19,137 nucleotides of DNA from NCBI GenBank assembly GCA_937974825.1, contig CALJVD010000005.1, forward strand, positions 1-19,137, written 5' to 3'. Shown here one piece after another: positions 1-6,527 of the stretch (positions are counted from its first letter, which is position 1; each line of letters opens with the position of its first letter). A program made the position numbers and the translations under genes. The notes beneath the pieces are model-generated. The model searched no databases, had not been told where the DNA came from, and saw only the letters and a program-made list of their open reading frames with translations. The DNA comes from an uncultured Oceanospirillaceae bacterium. GTDB lineage: Bacteria > Pseudomonadota > Gammaproteobacteria > Pseudomonadales > Oceanobacteraceae.

Positions 1-105
1 CAAATTATCGCACCTCATTCTCATCAAGCCTTTATACAACTGTACCAGCAAACTCAGAGCTTGCTCCACAACTCGCTTGAATTAAAAGGATATTATCGTT
101 TTTAG
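1..105 (+). CDS. C-terminal end of an unidentified protein (partial)
   Basis: An open frame runs from the first base to a TAG at 103-105 and encodes 34 residues ending in ELKGYYRF. The codon choice looks like the other plus-strand genes, and the frame is open right from the edge, so this is probably the 3' end of a real gene that starts outside the window. The fragment is polar and glutamine/histidine-rich, and I recognise no family from it. It is followed by about 160 bp of non-coding DNA that holds one copy of the CATGCGC repeat. Confidence 0.5.
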   Translation, partial: QIIAPHSHQAFIQLYQQTQSLLHNSLELKGYYRF

Positions 106-122
106 TTATGGCAGCTGATGTA

Positions 123-151
123 TTTTACATGCGCTACGCACATGACGGGCG
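123..151 (+). repeat. CATGCGC palindromic repeat, copy 1
   Basis: TTTTACATGCGCT is followed by ACGCACATGACGGGCG. The first 13 bases recur exactly at 838-850, and the CATGCG...GGG(C/T)G pattern continues in both copies. A third, inverted copy lies at 11289-11315. The core is close to palindromic (CATGCG / CGCACATG). Together with copy 2 it brackets the DUF6933-like gene in direct orientation. Confidence 0.6.
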
Positions 152-265
152 CTTAAAAAGGGATCAGGCTAAGCTGCTATCAACTATCCTCAAATTTCGA
201 TTATGATTAATATAGCTGAAAGTTAGCCTTACTCACCGTATGTACAGGGTTTAAATTAATATTCT

Positions 266-832
266 ATGATCCAACTTCACGCCACCCGTAAGTTATTTGA
301 AAAACTTCCGCTTAATAGAGACGGCTTATTCGTCGTAACCCCACAAAGTGCTTGGCTTTACGAAAAGCCTCGTTTAGATATGAACCCTTTAAGTGGCTGG
401 CATGCCAATGTGGTTACTATACAACGCCGCCAGTGCGTGTTTTTTGTTCATAATAAAACTCGTTTTCCTTTAGTGCTGCCTGCTTTAACCAAGCCAGATT
501 TTGCACAGCTAAATGCTCGTTTTCTTGATGCTTTTATAAATACGCTGATGAAATGCGGTGCCACACCAGAACAACTAAATACAGCAGACTTATATATGCG
601 CCCTTTGCAAGTAGATACAGTTTGCAGCCGTTCAGAGCAGGGTACGCTTAATCGCATGAGCGAAGAGTTTAAACTCTTGCTAGAAGGCGAGCATTTAAAC
701 GTCTCTGAAATGACTGGATACAGTGCCGCAGCTTGGTTGGCAGATACACCCCGTACAATAAAAGGTGCTGGCTATGTGTGGCCAATTAAAGAAATGTTTG
801 CGGTGCTTGATCGTTTACAGAAGGTTGGCTGA
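266..832 (+). CDS. DUF6933-like protein of unknown function
   Basis: This 188-residue soluble protein has no signal peptide or membrane segment. The N-terminus (IQLHATRKLFEKL), the central WHANVVTIQRRQCVFFV segment (about residues 45-61) and the following PLVLPALTKPDF stretch look like the DUF6933 family from memory: a small domain with a conserved W-H-A-N and R-(R/K)-C-(V/I)-(L/F)-F core. The C-terminal part (GYSAAAWLADTPRTIKG, about 150-166) is typical of the longer members. No biochemical function is established that I know of. The start is the first ATG; no convincing Shine-Dalgarno sequence precedes it. It stands alone on the plus strand, flanked on both sides by copies of a small palindromic repeat. 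The family call rests on recall, not on a search. Confidence 0.75.
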   Translation: MIQLHATRKLFEKLPLNRDGLFVVTPQSAWLYEKPRLDMNPLSGWHANVVTIQRRQCVFFVHNKTRFPLVLPALTKPDFAQLNARFLDAFINTLMKCGATPEQLNTADLYMRPLQVDTVCSRSEQGTLNRMSEEFKLLLEGEHLNVSEMTGYSAAAWLADTPRTIKGAGYVWPIKEMFAVLDRLQKVG

Positions 833-837
833 TTATT

Positions 838-864
838 TTTTACATGCGCTGCGCATGGCGGGTG
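838..864 (+). repeat. CATGCGC palindromic repeat, copy 2
   Basis: TTTTACATGCGCTGCGCATG is followed by GCGGGTG. The core CATGCGC-T-GCGCATG (843-857) is a perfect inverted repeat. It begins 5 bp after the stop codon of the DUF6933-like gene and could act as a weak hairpin there, but no T-run follows. It is a direct repeat of the copy at 123-151, with a 2-bp deletion. Confidence 0.6.
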
Positions 865-912
865 TGGCAATGTTTTGTTGGCAGCGTAAGTTACTAAGTG
901 GTAAGTATTAAC

Positions 913-941
913 TTGTTCGCATAGTATTCTAGTCATATATT
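913..941 (+). promoter_or_regulatory. Putative sigma-70 promoter for the MazG/helicase pair
   Basis: TTGTTC (913-918) and TATATT (936-941) are separated by 17 bp, about 16 bp before the ATG at 958. The -10 matches 5 of 6 consensus bases and the -35 is weak (3 of 6). I see no CTGT-N8-ACAG LexA box in or near it. Assigned by eye only. Confidence 0.4.
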
Positions 942-957
942 TTTATAAGTAGATTTT

Positions 958-1338
958 ATGCAAGATTTAGAGAAAGTACGCCAGCGTTTACGTGATTTTG
1001 CAAAAGTGCGTGACTGGGATCAATTTCATTCTCCTAAAAACCTATCCATGGCGCTTAGTGTAGAAGCAAGCGAGCTAGTGGAATGCTTTCAGTGGTTAAC
1101 CGAAGAGCAATCACGCTCGTTAACACCTAAACAACTTGCGGCGGTTACCGATGAAATTGCCGATGTTCAGTTATATCTAATTCGTTTGGCCGATAAAGTG
1201 GGCGTTGATATTGGCGCTGCAATCGAGCAAAAGATTACAAAAAACGAAGCCAAGTATCCTGTTGATAAGGTCAAAGGGAGCTCTAAGAAATATACCGAAT
1301 ATACGCAGGAAGCAACGAACGGGCAGGAAGGAAAGTGA
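958..1338 (+). CDS. MazG-like nucleotide pyrophosphohydrolase
   Basis: This 126-residue protein belongs to the all-alpha NTP pyrophosphatase group, closest in look to the RS21-C6/dCTP pyrophosphatase-like branch. Such enzymes hydrolyse (d)NTPs to (d)NMP and pyrophosphate with Mg2+. The metal-binding pattern is intact: E36-x2-E39 in VEASELVE and E66-x2-D69 in DEIADV, 27 residues apart. The aromatic segment RDWDQFHSPKNL (18-29) and the C-terminal KYPVDKVKGSSKKY are typical of the single-domain form. Substrate preference cannot be read from the sequence. Its last 4 bases overlap the GTG start of the next gene, so the two are probably translated together, which suggests a shared role. It is a genuine short single-domain member, not a truncated tandem MazG. 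Confidence 0.92.
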   Translation: MQDLEKVRQRLRDFAKVRDWDQFHSPKNLSMALSVEASELVECFQWLTEEQSRSLTPKQLAAVTDEIADVQLYLIRLADKVGVDIGAAIEQKITKNEAKYPVDKVKGSSKKYTEYTQEATNGQEGK

Positions 1339-3533
1339 TAAAAAGCTCTGCATTTAAAATTAAAAGATATGAGTTTTCAGCGGATGGTTTAGAAAATATC
1401 CAAGATAACCATTACGCTAGAAACTTATGGCCCGTCGTTTATGTGTTAAACGGTGGTAAGAAAAAGCAGGCTTACATTGGCGAGAGCACCAATATTGTTT
1501 CCAGAGTAAGCACTCATCTTGCTAACACTCAGAAGAATCAGTTGAGCAGTTTAGAGCTTATCAGCAGCGATAAGTTTAATAAGTCGGCAGCGTTAGATAT
1601 TGAAGCAAACTTAATTCGTTATATTGCTGCAGATGGTGAGTTTGAATTGCTTAATAGTAATTTAGGTATCGCCAATCATAACTATTATCAGAAACATGAA
1701 TTGTACCGCGGTATATTTGAAGAAATATGGGATGAGTTGCGTGCAAAAGGGATTGCTAAGCACTCTCTGCTTCATTTAAATAATTCAGATGTCTTTAAAT
1801 ACTCGCCTTATAAGTCGTTGACTTTAGAGCAAGAGCAAGGGCTGCATAATATCCTTAAGTGCTTGTTAGATAATGACTCTAACAGAGTGGTTGTTGAGGG
1901 CGGTGCCGGTACAGGTAAAACCATCCTTGCCATTTATTTGTTTAAGCTGCTTTTATCAGACGACAGTATCTATTTAGAAGAACTAGAAGATACAAACACA
2001 TCGATTTTACAGTCGCTAGTGGATAAATTTAAAGCGCAATATCCTAACCCCAAAATTGCGCTAGTTGTGCCCATGTCATCGTTTCGAAGCACTCTTAAGA
2101 AAGCCTTTAGAGGGATAAAAGGCTTAAGTGCCAAAATGGTTATCTCACCTTCTGAAGCAACCAAAGACGATTTTGATTTGTTAGTCGTTGATGAGTCTCA
2201 TCGATTAAGACGTCGAGTCAATTTAGGTGCGTATTACGGTGCCTTCGATAAGGCGTGTGAGTTGTTAGGGCTAGATAAAAGTAACAGCAGTGAGCTTGAT
2301 TGGATGCTAATGAAATCTAAGAAGACTGTGTTTTTCTATGATGTTCAGCAATCAATTAAACCGTCTGATGTGCTATCTGAAGATGTTGAACGGCTAAAGA
2401 ACGATCCGCATACCATTGTGACTAAATTAAAGTCACAATTTAGATCGAAAGGCGGCAATAAATACTCAGACTTTATAAACGCTTTATTCGATGGCAGCCT
2501 AAAAAGTAACTCTGTTTTTAATCACAAAGATTATGAAATGGTGTTATACGAATCGCTGCCGGAGCTGGTGGCAGATGTTAAAGCACGTGATAGCCAATAC
2601 GGATTATCAAGGCTAGTAGCAGGTTATGCATGGCCTTGGAAGTCGAGAAAAGACCCTGACGCATTTGATATTGAAATAGAAGAAGTAAGCTTACGTTGGA
2701 ACACAACAGCATCCGATTGGATAAACAGTGAAGGGGCTGTCGACGAAGTTGGCTGCATCCATACAACTCAAGGATATGACCTTAACTATACGGGCATCAT
2801 ATTTGGCCCTGAAATCTCTTTTGACCCAGACACTAATGAAATCGTAATTATTGAAGAAAACTACTTCGATAAAAATGGTAAGCAATCCATTAAAGATCCT
2901 AATGAGTTAAAAAGCTTCATTGTTAATATCTATAAAACCATTCTTTTACGTGCCATTCGAGGTACTTATATTTATGTTTGTGATCCAAAGCTCAGAGAGT
3001 ATTTATCCCAGTACATTGCCGTAAAGTTGCCTGAGAAAACTGCGCAACAACCTAAGCTTGAACTTATGCCCGTCAGTGAGGTTGAGCCATTTGTTAATGC
3101 CATTCCATTGTACGATTTACAAGCAGCGGCTGGTGGCTTTAGTGATCAACAAGATATTGAATCAGTCGACTGGATAGCATTGCCTAATCATATAAAACCA
3201 ACAACCGAGCTGTTCGCATGCTATGTGGTTGGGGAGTCTATGAATAAAGTGATTCCTAATGGCTCTTTATGCTTATTTAAGAAAAACCCTGGTGGTAGTC
3301 GTAATGGTAAAATCGTTCTGGTTCAGCACCACGATATAGAAGATTCGGATCATGGCGGAACCTACACCGTTAAAACCTACTACAGCGAAAAAACCGCAGT
3401 TCAAGGTGAGTTGTTAAATAAGAGAATAGTGCTGAAGCCTGAAACTACAGCAGAAGGTTATGAACCCATCATTATTGAAAGTGGTGAAGGGTTGAACGTT
3501 GTTGGTGAGTTTTTAGCAATCGTTAGCGGCTAG
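1335..3533 (+). CDS. GIY-YIG nuclease / SLFN-g3 (DUF2075) helicase / S24 peptidase fusion
   Basis: This 732-residue protein has three parts. (1) GIY-YIG nuclease, about residues 33-118: VVYVLNG, AYIGES, R57 and the probable catalytic E90 in LDIEANLI. (2) A superfamily-1-like DUF2075 / Schlafen group 3 helicase, about 160-560: Walker A GGAGTGKT (189-196), Walker B DLLVVDESH (281-289), FFYDVQQS (333-340), QFR (368-370), HTTQGYDLNYTGIIFGPE (476-493) and LLRAIRGTYIYVCD (537-550). (3) A C-terminal S24 (LexA/UmuD) domain, about 590-732, with S635 in VVGESM and K680 in TYTVK, the usual Ser-Lys dyad. An Ala599-Gly600 bond lies 35 residues before S635, as in UmuD. The GTG start is set by the GTGA overlap with the MazG gene. 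The gene looks AT-richer than its right-hand neighbours by eye, which fits horizontal gain. All catalytic motifs are present, so I expect an active enzyme. A role in antiphage defence or DNA-damage response is inference. Confidence 0.9.
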   Translation: MIKSSAFKIKRYEFSADGLENIQDNHYARNLWPVVYVLNGGKKKQAYIGESTNIVSRVSTHLANTQKNQLSSLELISSDKFNKSAALDIEANLIRYIAADGEFELLNSNLGIANHNYYQKHELYRGIFEEIWDELRAKGIAKHSLLHLNNSDVFKYSPYKSLTLEQEQGLHNILKCLLDNDSNRVVVEGGAGTGKTILAIYLFKLLLSDDSIYLEELEDTNTSILQSLVDKFKAQYPNPKIALVVPMSSFRSTLKKAFRGIKGLSAKMVISPSEATKDDFDLLVVDESHRLRRRVNLGAYYGAFDKACELLGLDKSNSSELDWMLMKSKKTVFFYDVQQSIKPSDVLSEDVERLKNDPHTIVTKLKSQFRSKGGNKYSDFINALFDGSLKSNSVFNHKDYEMVLYESLPELVADVKARDSQYGLSRLVAGYAWPWKSRKDPDAFDIEIEEVSLRWNTTASDWINSEGAVDEVGCIHTTQGYDLNYTGIIFGPEISFDPDTNEIVIIEENYFDKNGKQSIKDPNELKSFIVNIYKTILLRAIRGTYIYVCDPKLREYLSQYIAVKLPEKTAQQPKLELMPVSEVEPFVNAIPLYDLQAAAGGFSDQQDIESVDWIALPNHIKPTTELFACYVVGESMNKVIPNGSLCLFKKNPGGSRNGKIVLVQHHDIEDSDHGGTYTVKTYYSEKTAVQGELLNKRIVLKPETTAEGYEPIIIESGEGLNVVGEFLAIVSG

Positions 3534-3538
3534 CACCA

Positions 3539-3562
3539 CTCCTATGTTAATTATCATAGGAG
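3539..3562 (+). repeat. Perfect 8-bp inverted repeat after the helicase gene
   Basis: CTCCTATG (3539-3546) and CATAGGAG (3555-3562) are perfect arms around an 8-nt AT-rich loop (TTAATTAT), starting 5 bp after the stop codon. No T-run follows on either strand, so it is not a canonical intrinsic terminator. It could be a transcript-end stabiliser or a protein-binding site for the gene at 3630. Confidence 0.5.
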
Positions 3563-3629
3563 CAATAAAAGCGGAATAACGTTTAGCATGATTTTTAGGC
3601 TTTCTTAAACACTAAGAGCAAATTCTGTT

Positions 3630-4403
3630 GTGATTAATCTGTCTCATTTGGGGAAGGAAATTCATCGGCGTTACGATGAGTTTGGCCCCATTTTAGTATT
3701 CGACGATGGCAATAAACGCTATTTAAGTTTTGGTACCGCCGACGAACAAAGCTGTCAGTTGAAGCAAGCCCCTTTGCTGTTACAGCACGAGTACGCCCGT
3801 GCGATGTGTGCTGTGTTAACCCAGTTTGATACTCAAAAGCCGCCTGGAAACATTAGCTTGCTAGGAGTAGGCGGTGGCACGCTGGCGAGCATGCTCTTTA
3901 ATGCATTACCTAACACCCAAATTCAGGCCGTCGAAATTCGTCGCGCGGTGTTAATGGTAGCGCATCAGTATTTTTCATTACCTCGACATTCACGTTTAAC
4001 CACCCATGTGCAAGACGCCGCCGATTTTTTACAACAGGCAACCCCAAAATTATGCGATTTGTTGGTCTGTGATCTGTATCAGGCCGAAGGACTTGATCCG
4101 CAGGTATTGCAAGCGCCTTTCCTTGAACTCTGCCAACAGCATTTAGCGCCTGAGGGATGGTTGGTGCTAAACCTATGGAAAGAGCACCGCATCCAACCAG
4201 GTGGCTTAGAACAGCTAAGAAAACGCTTTCCGCAAGTGTTGCACGCCACTACTGTAGACGGTAATTGGGTAATTTGGGCCAGCCAACGTGCTTCTGTAGC
4301 CGATAGAAAACAAGCACGACAGCGCAGTGTCGAGCTTTCTCCGAAGGTGGGTATTAACCTATGGAAAAGAGCCAAAGGGTTTTACCTCCATCGAGAGATG
4401 TAG
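3630..4403 (+). CDS. Spermidine-synthase-like (polyamine aminopropyltransferase fold) protein
   Basis: This 257-residue protein has the Rossmann methyltransferase fold of the spermidine/spermine synthase family. The nucleotide-binding loop LGVGGGTLA (78-86) matches the GxGGG of SpeE and is followed by the acidic residue E102 (AVEIRR). D129 lies in VQDAADFL, and CDLYQAEG (147-154) sits where SpeE has its catalytic Asp region. The N-terminal beta-domain and the usual polyamine-binding motifs are not obvious, so it may be a paralogue with another substrate rather than a true spermidine synthase. It starts with GTG at 3630; only a weak AAGAG lies upstream, but the following residues (KEIHRRYDEFGPILVFDDG) look like a complete N-terminus. 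No speD-type partner is present. It is monocistronic, followed by a GGDEF remnant facing it. Confidence 0.8.
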   Translation: MINLSHLGKEIHRRYDEFGPILVFDDGNKRYLSFGTADEQSCQLKQAPLLLQHEYARAMCAVLTQFDTQKPPGNISLLGVGGGTLASMLFNALPNTQIQAVEIRRAVLMVAHQYFSLPRHSRLTTHVQDAADFLQQATPKLCDLLVCDLYQAEGLDPQVLQAPFLELCQQHLAPEGWLVLNLWKEHRIQPGGLEQLRKRFPQVLHATTVDGNWVIWASQRASVADRKQARQRSVELSPKVGINLWKRAKGFYLHREM

Positions 4404-4404
4404 C

Positions 4405-4500
4405 TTATGCGTCAGCTCCAAACACCTCACAACGATTTCGCCCCAGTTCTTTAGCGCGGTACAGTGCTTTGTCGGCACCTTTTAGCACTTCGTCCATCGA
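4405..4500 (-). pseudogene. Remnant of a diguanylate cyclase (GGDEF domain C-terminus)
   Basis: The minus strand reads SMDEVLKGADKALYRAK followed by ELGRNRCEVF, which is the typical last helix and strand of a GGDEF domain (D-x-L-L-x-x-A-D-x-A-L-Y-x-A-K-x-x-G-R-N). The frame continues upstream to about 4629 (74 codons in all), but that part carries no GGEEF signature, no metal-binding Asp and no domain of sufficient size. ITTCSKHRR just upstream may be a damaged version of the ITxSIG strand with a small deletion. So about 30 codons of a diguanylate cyclase survive and the rest has been lost. It ends 1 bp beyond the stop codon of the convergent spermidine-synthase-like gene and lies downstream of tRNA-Arg. 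Confidence 0.72.
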
Positions 4501-4648
4501 TCTTCTGTGTTTAGAGCAGGTAGTGATTCTGTAAATATCCCTAAGTGCATAACAGCTTACTCGATGATGATATAAGTGGTTGAGTATTAAAATTTTATTA
4601 ATAAAGGCAAGGTTAGTGCAGAAGGTCACAAAGGAAAGGGATCAAAAA

Positions 4649-4725
4649 TGGCCCGCCCAGCAGGAATCGAACCTGCGGCCTGCAGCTTCGGAAACTGCCA
4701 CTCTATCCAACTGAGCTATGGGCGG
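4649..4725 (-). tRNA. tRNA-Arg (anticodon CCG)
   Basis: Read on the minus strand, the gene folds into a full cloverleaf: acceptor CCGCCCA with TGGGCGG; D-arm GCTC...GAGT; anticodon stem GCAGT with GCTGC; loop TTCCGAA with anticodon CCG (plus-strand 4689-4691); T-arm GCAGG-TTCGAAT-CCTGC; discriminator G and encoded CCA. At 77 nt including CCA it is a standard length. It decodes CGG arginine codons. A short T-run follows CCA on the minus strand (4642-4648 region) and may help end transcription. Confidence 0.97.
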
Positions 4726-4963
4726 ATTAACTAAAGCGCGTATTCTATCAGGTTGTTTTCAAATACCCTAGGCTCAAATTGGTGTGTATTTACCGGATTA
4801 AATCCTTGGTTTAACAAGTCGCTCAGGTATGATGAGGTTGTTTTTTAGGCTGATTAGTAGCGGTGAGCTTGCTCTGTACTTTAGTCGCTTACGCCAAAGT
4901 ATATATATTCAGTCGCTCAAGCTTGTGATATAAAAACAGATTATTTCCTTTTTGGAGTTTTTG
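4726..4963. other. Spacer between tRNA-Arg and yoaE
   Basis: This 238-bp spacer is the divergent upstream region of tRNA-Arg (minus) and the yoaE-type gene (plus). I see no ORF with coding character. A possible minus-strand -10 for the tRNA, TAGAAT, lies at 4742-4747, and an AT-rich TATAAA lies at 4929-4934 before yoaE, but neither has a convincing -35 partner. Because TerC-type genes often carry a Mn2+ (yybP-ykoY) riboswitch, I looked for one and saw none of its conserved core. GGAG at 4954-4957 is the Shine-Dalgarno sequence for the ATG at 4964. Confidence 0.5.
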
Positions 4964-6520
4964 ATGGAATTTCTCGCCGACCCCTCGATATGGGCTGGTC
5001 TTGTTACCTTAATCGTTCTTGAAATTGTTCTCGGTATCGACAACCTCGTTTTCATCGCCATTCTGGCCGATAAAGTAGAGCCTCGCTTACGTGATAGAGC
5101 CCGAGTAATGGGCCTAACCTTAGCGCTAGTAATGCGTATAGGCATGCTTTCTGCCATGTCATGGTTTATATCGCTTACTAAGCCGATATTAGAAATATAT
5201 AACCTCAGTTTTTCTTGGCGAGATATTATCTTGCTGGTGGGCGGGCTATTTTTGCTCTTTAAAGCCACGGTTGAGCTGCACGAACGCTTAGAAGGTCATG
5301 AAGAGCGTCAAGGCAGTGGTGGCGCGCACCTTGGTTTCTGGCTGGTGATTACCCAAATTATCGTGCTCGATGCCGTCTTCTCTTTAGACTCCGTAATTAC
5401 TGCAGTGGGTATGGTTGATCACCTGTATGTGATGGTCATTGCCGTGGTGGTTGCCATGGGTGTAATGATTGTTGCGTCTAAGTCGTTAACCGAATTTGTA
5501 AACAGTCACCCAACCGTTATTGTGCTGTGCTTAAGCTTCTTATTAATGATTGGCTTTAGCTTAATTGCCGATGCGTTTGGCTTTGAAATTCCGAAAGGTT
5601 ACTTATACGCGGCCATTGGTTTCTCTATTTTAATTGAGTTCTTTAACCAAACCGCTATGCGCAATCGCTCTAAGCATGAGCAACGTTTACCGTTACGTCA
5701 GCGTACGGCTGATGCTATTTTCCGCATCTTAGGAACAGAGCAGCAAATCTACCAAGAAGTATTAGAAACCGGCACAACCGCCACTACAACCACGCAAAAG
5801 AAAGAAGATGGTTTTGGTGCTGAAGAGCGCTTTATGGTTACCGGTGTATTGTCGTTAGCCGAGCGTTCTATTCGTACGATTATGACGCCTCGTAACGATG
5901 TCTCATGGGTAGATGCTACCGATAGCCGTGAAGATATTACCGCCCAGTTACTCGACGCACCGCACAGTATGTTCCCTGTGTGCCAAGGCTCGTTAGATAA
6001 CGTTATTGGTGTGGTGTTAGCAAAAGAGCTATTGAAAGTAGTGATAGATGGCGGCGATATTGCAAAGTTTGCTGCGGCATCTCCACCCATTATGATTCCT
6101 GACACGGTCGATATTTTACGCAGCTTAAAAGTATTGCGTACAGCTCAAGGTAGCCTAGTGTTGGTGGTTGACGAATATGGCCAGTTACAAGGCTTACTAA
6201 CACCGCTCGACGTGCTAGAAGCCATTGCGGGTGAATTCCCCGATGCCGACGAAGTACCAGATGTTGTGTCTGAAGACGGTGCTATTTATGCCCGTGGTTT
6301 AACCAACTTACACCAGTTAGAGCTTGTGTTAGGTGGTTTGGGCTTGTCAGACGCAGAAGAAGATATTGCCACTTTATCGGGCTTACTCTTACATATGTAT
6401 GAGCAAATTCCTGATGTGGGCGAGTCTTTTGTGCTCAATAATTATCGCTTTGAAGTGGTCGAAGTATCCGACCACAGAGTAGAACGAGTGAAGATTACCC
6501 CTGTAGAAGCTCAAAGCTAA
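4964..6520 (+). CDS. yoaE: TerC-family membrane protein with CBS and CorC domains (YoaE type)
   Basis: This 518-residue inner-membrane protein matches the length of E. coli YoaE as I recall it and reads like it throughout. The TerC domain (about 1-235) has around seven membrane helices and carries LEIVLGIDNLVFIA (19-32) and VFSLDSVITAVGM, whose acidic residues inside helices are the family's likely metal or ion pathway. A cytoplasmic CBS pair follows (about 300-420; IMTPRNDVSWVDA, PLDVLEAIAGEFPDADE) and then a CorC/HlyC-type domain to the end. The exact transport role is unsettled; related TerC proteins are tied to metal (Mn2+) export and membrane metal loading. I chose ATG 4964 over the in-frame TTG at 4952 because GGAG lies 6 nt upstream and MEFLADPSIWAGL is the family N-terminus. 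It converges on metR with a 7-bp gap and no visible terminator. Confidence 0.93.
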   Translation: MEFLADPSIWAGLVTLIVLEIVLGIDNLVFIAILADKVEPRLRDRARVMGLTLALVMRIGMLSAMSWFISLTKPILEIYNLSFSWRDIILLVGGLFLLFKATVELHERLEGHEERQGSGGAHLGFWLVITQIIVLDAVFSLDSVITAVGMVDHLYVMVIAVVVAMGVMIVASKSLTEFVNSHPTVIVLCLSFLLMIGFSLIADAFGFEIPKGYLYAAIGFSILIEFFNQTAMRNRSKHEQRLPLRQRTADAIFRILGTEQQIYQEVLETGTTATTTTQKKEDGFGAEERFMVTGVLSLAERSIRTIMTPRNDVSWVDATDSREDITAQLLDAPHSMFPVCQGSLDNVIGVVLAKELLKVVIDGGDIAKFAAASPPIMIPDTVDILRSLKVLRTAQGSLVLVVDEYGQLQGLLTPLDVLEAIAGEFPDADEVPDVVSEDGAIYARGLTNLHQLELVLGGLGLSDAEEDIATLSGLLLHMYEQIPDVGESFVLNNYRFEVVEVSDHRVERVKITPVEAQS

Positions 6521-6527
6521 GTCTGTC

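Noticed and set aside
907..957. LexA box controlling the MazG/helicase pair
   Set aside because: No CTGT-N8-ACAG-like palindrome in this stretch; any damage response would have to act through the S24 domain instead.
4405..4629. A 74-codon minus-strand ORF as a functional gene
   Set aside because: Only the last 27 or so residues resemble a known domain (the GGDEF tail); the rest has no domain character, so it is listed as a relic instead.
4649..4725. tRNA-Arg as the attachment site of an integrated element carrying the left-hand genes
   Set aside because: No integrase gene and no second copy of the tRNA 3' end were found in the window, so an attachment site is not supported.
4726..4963. Mn2+-sensing yybP-ykoY riboswitch before the TerC-type gene
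   Set aside because: The conserved core sequence and paired layout were not visible in this spacer.
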